This document shows, piece after piece, positions 13,523 to 15,519 of a DNA stretch of 15,519 bases. Source of the DNA: an uncultured Lachnospiraceae bacterium (GTDB lineage Bacteria; Bacillota; Clostridia; Lachnospirales; Lachnospiraceae); assembly GCA_910579935.1 (NCBI GenBank), contig CAJTVQ010000068.1, positions 1 to 15,519 on the forward strand, in the 5' to 3' direction. Both the position numbers and the translations under genes were made by a program. The notes beneath the pieces were generated by a model. The model did not search any database. It saw only the letters and a list, made by a program, of their open reading frames with translations, and was not told the DNA's origin. Each line of letters begins with the position of its first letter. The stretch's first letter is position 1.

Positions 13523-13546
13523 AAAACTGACGCATTTTTCAGTTTT
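13523..13546 (-). terminator. Possible hairpin downstream of the DUF4130 gene
   Basis: AAAACTGA (13523-13530) and TCAGTTTT (13539-13546) form an 8-bp, AT-rich stem with an 8-base loop, about 110 bases past the DUF4130 stop. It lacks a proper U-tract, since CGGGGCC follows on the minus strand, so the call is tentative. Confidence 0.25.
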
Positions 13547-13655
13547 AAGCAACAATTTGAAATATGCCTGTAAAGATTCATTTCAAGGAATTTTTTTTGT
13601 AAAAATTCACTATTATGCCTTTGCCTTTTTACAAGGATAAATCGCATATTGATAA

Positions 13656-14426
13656 TTATTCCCCAAATTCCACCATATATTCTTGGAACCATAAAGGCAG
13701 CATGTTTCTTTGTAGTTTTAGATTTTTTCGTTCTTTAATCGCTATTTTTTTACAAAAGTATTGGAAAAGCTCCTGATACCTCTTTTCATTTTCCGAATAT
13801 ATTTCAAATCTTTCCATATCTGTCTGTACGTCCGATACGAGATACCACTCTTTGGACGCCGGGTGTACCGCAAAAACTCTCCGGTTTTCATCGTATATCA
13901 TGAAATTGCAGAGCGGCAGCCGGTCCGAAAAATGCGGCATCAGAAAAGTGATGATATGGTTCTTCGGTCCTATCCTCGAAAATAAGGTTCCGTCCTCCAG
14001 TTCCTGAAAGCGCAGGAATTCCTTCCAGTGATGTGCCTCGTTTTTCACATTCCTGGCCAGTTCGAACACCTTATGCACATAGGGATCGGACAGATTCCCC
14101 ATCACCTGCCGCCCGTCCCTCATCTTAAAGCCGCATACCACAGTCTTATATACCGCCTCACCTTTTTCCCTGTCCTGCGATGCCAGCGCGCAGCACAACT
14201 CCACATAAGCCTCCGGTCCCAGCCTGCGTTCCAGCGTCTCCGATACACGCAGCGATTTTTCCTTATCCGGACTGATATGTCTGTAAACGGCGAAAAGACG
14301 CAGATTCTCTTCCTCTCCTACCTGAATATGTATGGAATCATGGGGCTTTCGCATCGCATAAGCCTCATAAATTCCTGTAAAAATCCCCTCCGGCGAATCC
14401 TCGCAGATCAAATAATTCTCTTCCAT
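13656..14426 (-). CDS. DUF4130 / TIGR03915-family putative DNA repair protein
   Basis: This 256-residue soluble protein opens with YLICEDSPEGIFTGIYEAYA (5-24), the hallmark of the family paired with the TIGR03916 radical-SAM protein. Further landmarks are VYKTVVCGFKMR (92-103), NEAHHWKEFLRFQEL (119-133), FLMPHFSDRLP (151-161), the strand FMIYDENRRVFAVH (165-178), and a basic C-terminal helix. The function is not established biochemically. The fixed pairing with a DNA-repair-like radical-SAM enzyme suggests a partner subunit or DNA-binding adaptor. The ATG at 14426 has GAGG 8 bases upstream and gives the family start; an upstream TTG at 14450 is open but unsupported. It follows the radical-SAM gene by 39 bases, so the two form one operon read leftward. 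Confidence 0.88.
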   Translation of the reverse strand: MEENYLICEDSPEGIFTGIYEAYAMRKPHDSIHIQVGEEENLRLFAVYRHISPDKEKSLRVSETLERRLGPEAYVELCCALASQDREKGEAVYKTVVCGFKMRDGRQVMGNLSDPYVHKVFELARNVKNEAHHWKEFLRFQELEDGTLFSRIGPKNHIITFLMPHFSDRLPLCNFMIYDENRRVFAVHPASKEWYLVSDVQTDMERFEIYSENEKRYQELFQYFCKKIAIKERKNLKLQRNMLPLWFQEYMVEFGE

Positions 14427-14465
14427 TCCCTTTTCCTCACCAGACAGCAAATTCCGAACCGCACA

Positions 14466-15519
14466 TTACACAAGGACATCCGACGGCGCATGAAAATTCA
14501 CATCATCAAACAGCGATAACTGTCTGTAAGTCACGCCATCCTTATCAAATGGCAGTTTTTCCTTTACATTCAGCAGATTTCTTGTAATATAGTTCTCTTC
14601 TATCTTCGTATTATACATCATTTTCCCGCTGCAGGTTATAAAATACAACGCCCTCTTCAGAACCACTCCTATCTTCTTCAGGTCTTCAAAACGGAGCGCG
14701 CCGCTGCGTCTAGCCTTTACAATCCTCTGCGCACTCTTTACCCCGACTCCCGGTATCCTCAGCAGCATATGGTAATCGGCACGGTTAACCTCCACGGGAA
14801 ACAGTTCCAGATGCCGCAGCGCCCAGTCTGCCTTCGGGTCCAGCAGGACATTAAAATTCGGCCGTTCCTCACTCAGCAGTTCCCCGGCGGTAAAACCGTA
14901 AAAGCGCAGAAGCCAGTCCGCCTGATACAATCTGTGTTCCCGTAAAAGCGGCGGCCCTCCGGGAAGCGCCGGCAGCTCCTTGTCCTCATTGACATTCACA
15001 AAGGCAGAATAGAATACCCGCTTCAGCTCAAACTTCTGATACAGACTCTCCGCCACACTCATCAGCTGAAAGTCATTCTCCGGCGTAGCTCCCACAATCA
15101 TCTGCGTAGACTGCCCGGCGGCCACGAACCGCGGCGCGCTCTTGTACAGCACAAGCTCATTCTTATTCGCCTTAATCCCGTTTTGTATCTGCCTCATCGG
15201 CGCCAGTATATTCTTGCGGTGTTTATTCGGCGCCAGCCGGCTCAGTCCTTCCGCCGTGGGAAGTTCCAGATTCACGCTCATCCTGTCCGCCAGAAACCCT
15301 GTCTTCTGAATCAGCGCCGGATCCGCCCCCGGTATCGCCTTCACATGGATATATCCCTGGAACCGGCACTCATGCCGTAATTTATAAATTGTCTGGTAAA
15401 TCAGCTCCATTGTAAAATCCGGATGATACAAGATTCCGGAACTTAAAAACAATCCTTCAATATAGCTTGACAGTTGAAAGTTTGTACCACTAAGAAGCCA
15501 GAGAATCCCAATGTTCTTC
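14466..15519 (-). CDS. TIGR03916-type radical-SAM DNA modification/repair protein, 5' end off the window
   Basis: The frame is open from the stop at 14466 to the right edge, with about 350 residues visible. The radical-SAM barrel core shows YIEGLFLSSG, the strand GYIHVKAIPGADP, ADRMSVNLELPT, and GQSTQMIVGATPE. A C-terminal helix-hairpin-helix follows, LLRIPGVGVKSAQRIVKARR (encoded around 14703-14765), then the tail ITRNLLNVKEKLPF that is common in the family. The CxxxCxxC motif binding the 4Fe-4S cluster should lie about 40-60 residues before YIEGLFLSSG, beyond the edge. Upstream of 15464 the translated residues (KNIGILWLLSG..., to the edge) do not look like the family, so the gene may be interrupted there. 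It is upstream of, and probably co-transcribed with, the DUF4130 gene. Confidence 0.85.
   Translation of the reverse strand, partial: KNIGILWLLSGTNFQLSSYIEGLFLSSGILYHPDFTMELIYQTIYKLRHECRFQGYIHVKAIPGADPALIQKTGFLADRMSVNLELPTAEGLSRLAPNKHRKNILAPMRQIQNGIKANKNELVLYKSAPRFVAAGQSTQMIVGATPENDFQLMSVAESLYQKFELKRVFYSAFVNVNEDKELPALPGGPPLLREHRLYQADWLLRFYGFTAGELLSEERPNFNVLLDPKADWALRHLELFPVEVNRADYHMLLRIPGVGVKSAQRIVKARRSGALRFEDLKKIGVVLKRALYFITCSGKMMYNTKIEENYITRNLLNVKEKLPFDKDGVTYRQLSLFDDVNFHAPSDVLV

Overview
The window looks like chromosome from a low-to-mid GC Firmicute of the class Clostridia, most likely a Lachnospiraceae-type gut anaerobe. The evidence is strong AGGAGG-type ribosome binding sites, AT-rich sigma-A promoters, a PadR/DUF1700/DUF4097/PspC operon, an ECF-transporter S component, a PdxS/PdxT pair, and a DUF4130 plus radical-SAM DNA-repair pair. 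These assignments come from reading protein motifs; no database was searched. There are no rRNA, tRNA, CRISPR or complete insertion sequences.

Layout, left to right. (1) 123-737 (-) is a CmpB-type membrane protein. It is divergent from 1029-1643 (+), an ECF S component, which runs tail-to-tail with no gap into 1644-2276 (-), a PHP-type phosphatase that has lost about 60 internal residues and its HxH metal motif. (2) After a gap containing a strong promoter with palindromic operator-like repeats, a four-gene (+) operon covers 2711-5069: padR regulator, DUF1700 membrane protein, DUF4097 beta-helical surface protein and PspC protein. It ends at a perfect 15-bp-stem terminator. (3) pdxS-pdxT (-) makes pyridoxal 5'-phosphate. 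Upstream are three copies of a 10-bp box (two direct, one inverted) placed around the promoter. (4) A small uncharacterised protein (7197-7496, +) faces a cytoplasmic GH13 alpha-glucanase (7628-8938, -). (5) A 640-bp gap full of inverted repeats and DnaA-box-like sequences separates the glucanase from nfo (9578-10447, +). (6) The right third is mostly DNA repair: endonuclease IV, a PD-(D/E)XK nuclease fused to an XPD/DinG helicase, an HPr-like protein without histidine, a DUF4130 protein, and a radical-SAM/HhH protein running off the right edge.

How the genes relate. The PadR operon reads as a self-regulated envelope module, with the repressor probably acting on the palindromes at its own promoter. 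PdxS and PdxT form one ammonia-channelling PLP synthase. The DUF4130 and radical-SAM proteins form a conserved two-gene repair unit; Nfo and the nuclease-helicase lie close by but on separate transcripts. The points most worth a second look are the decayed PHP gene, the pdx operator without a neighbouring regulator, the inverted-repeat cluster at 9080-9366, the His-less HPr, and the break in family similarity at the extreme right edge of the radical-SAM gene.
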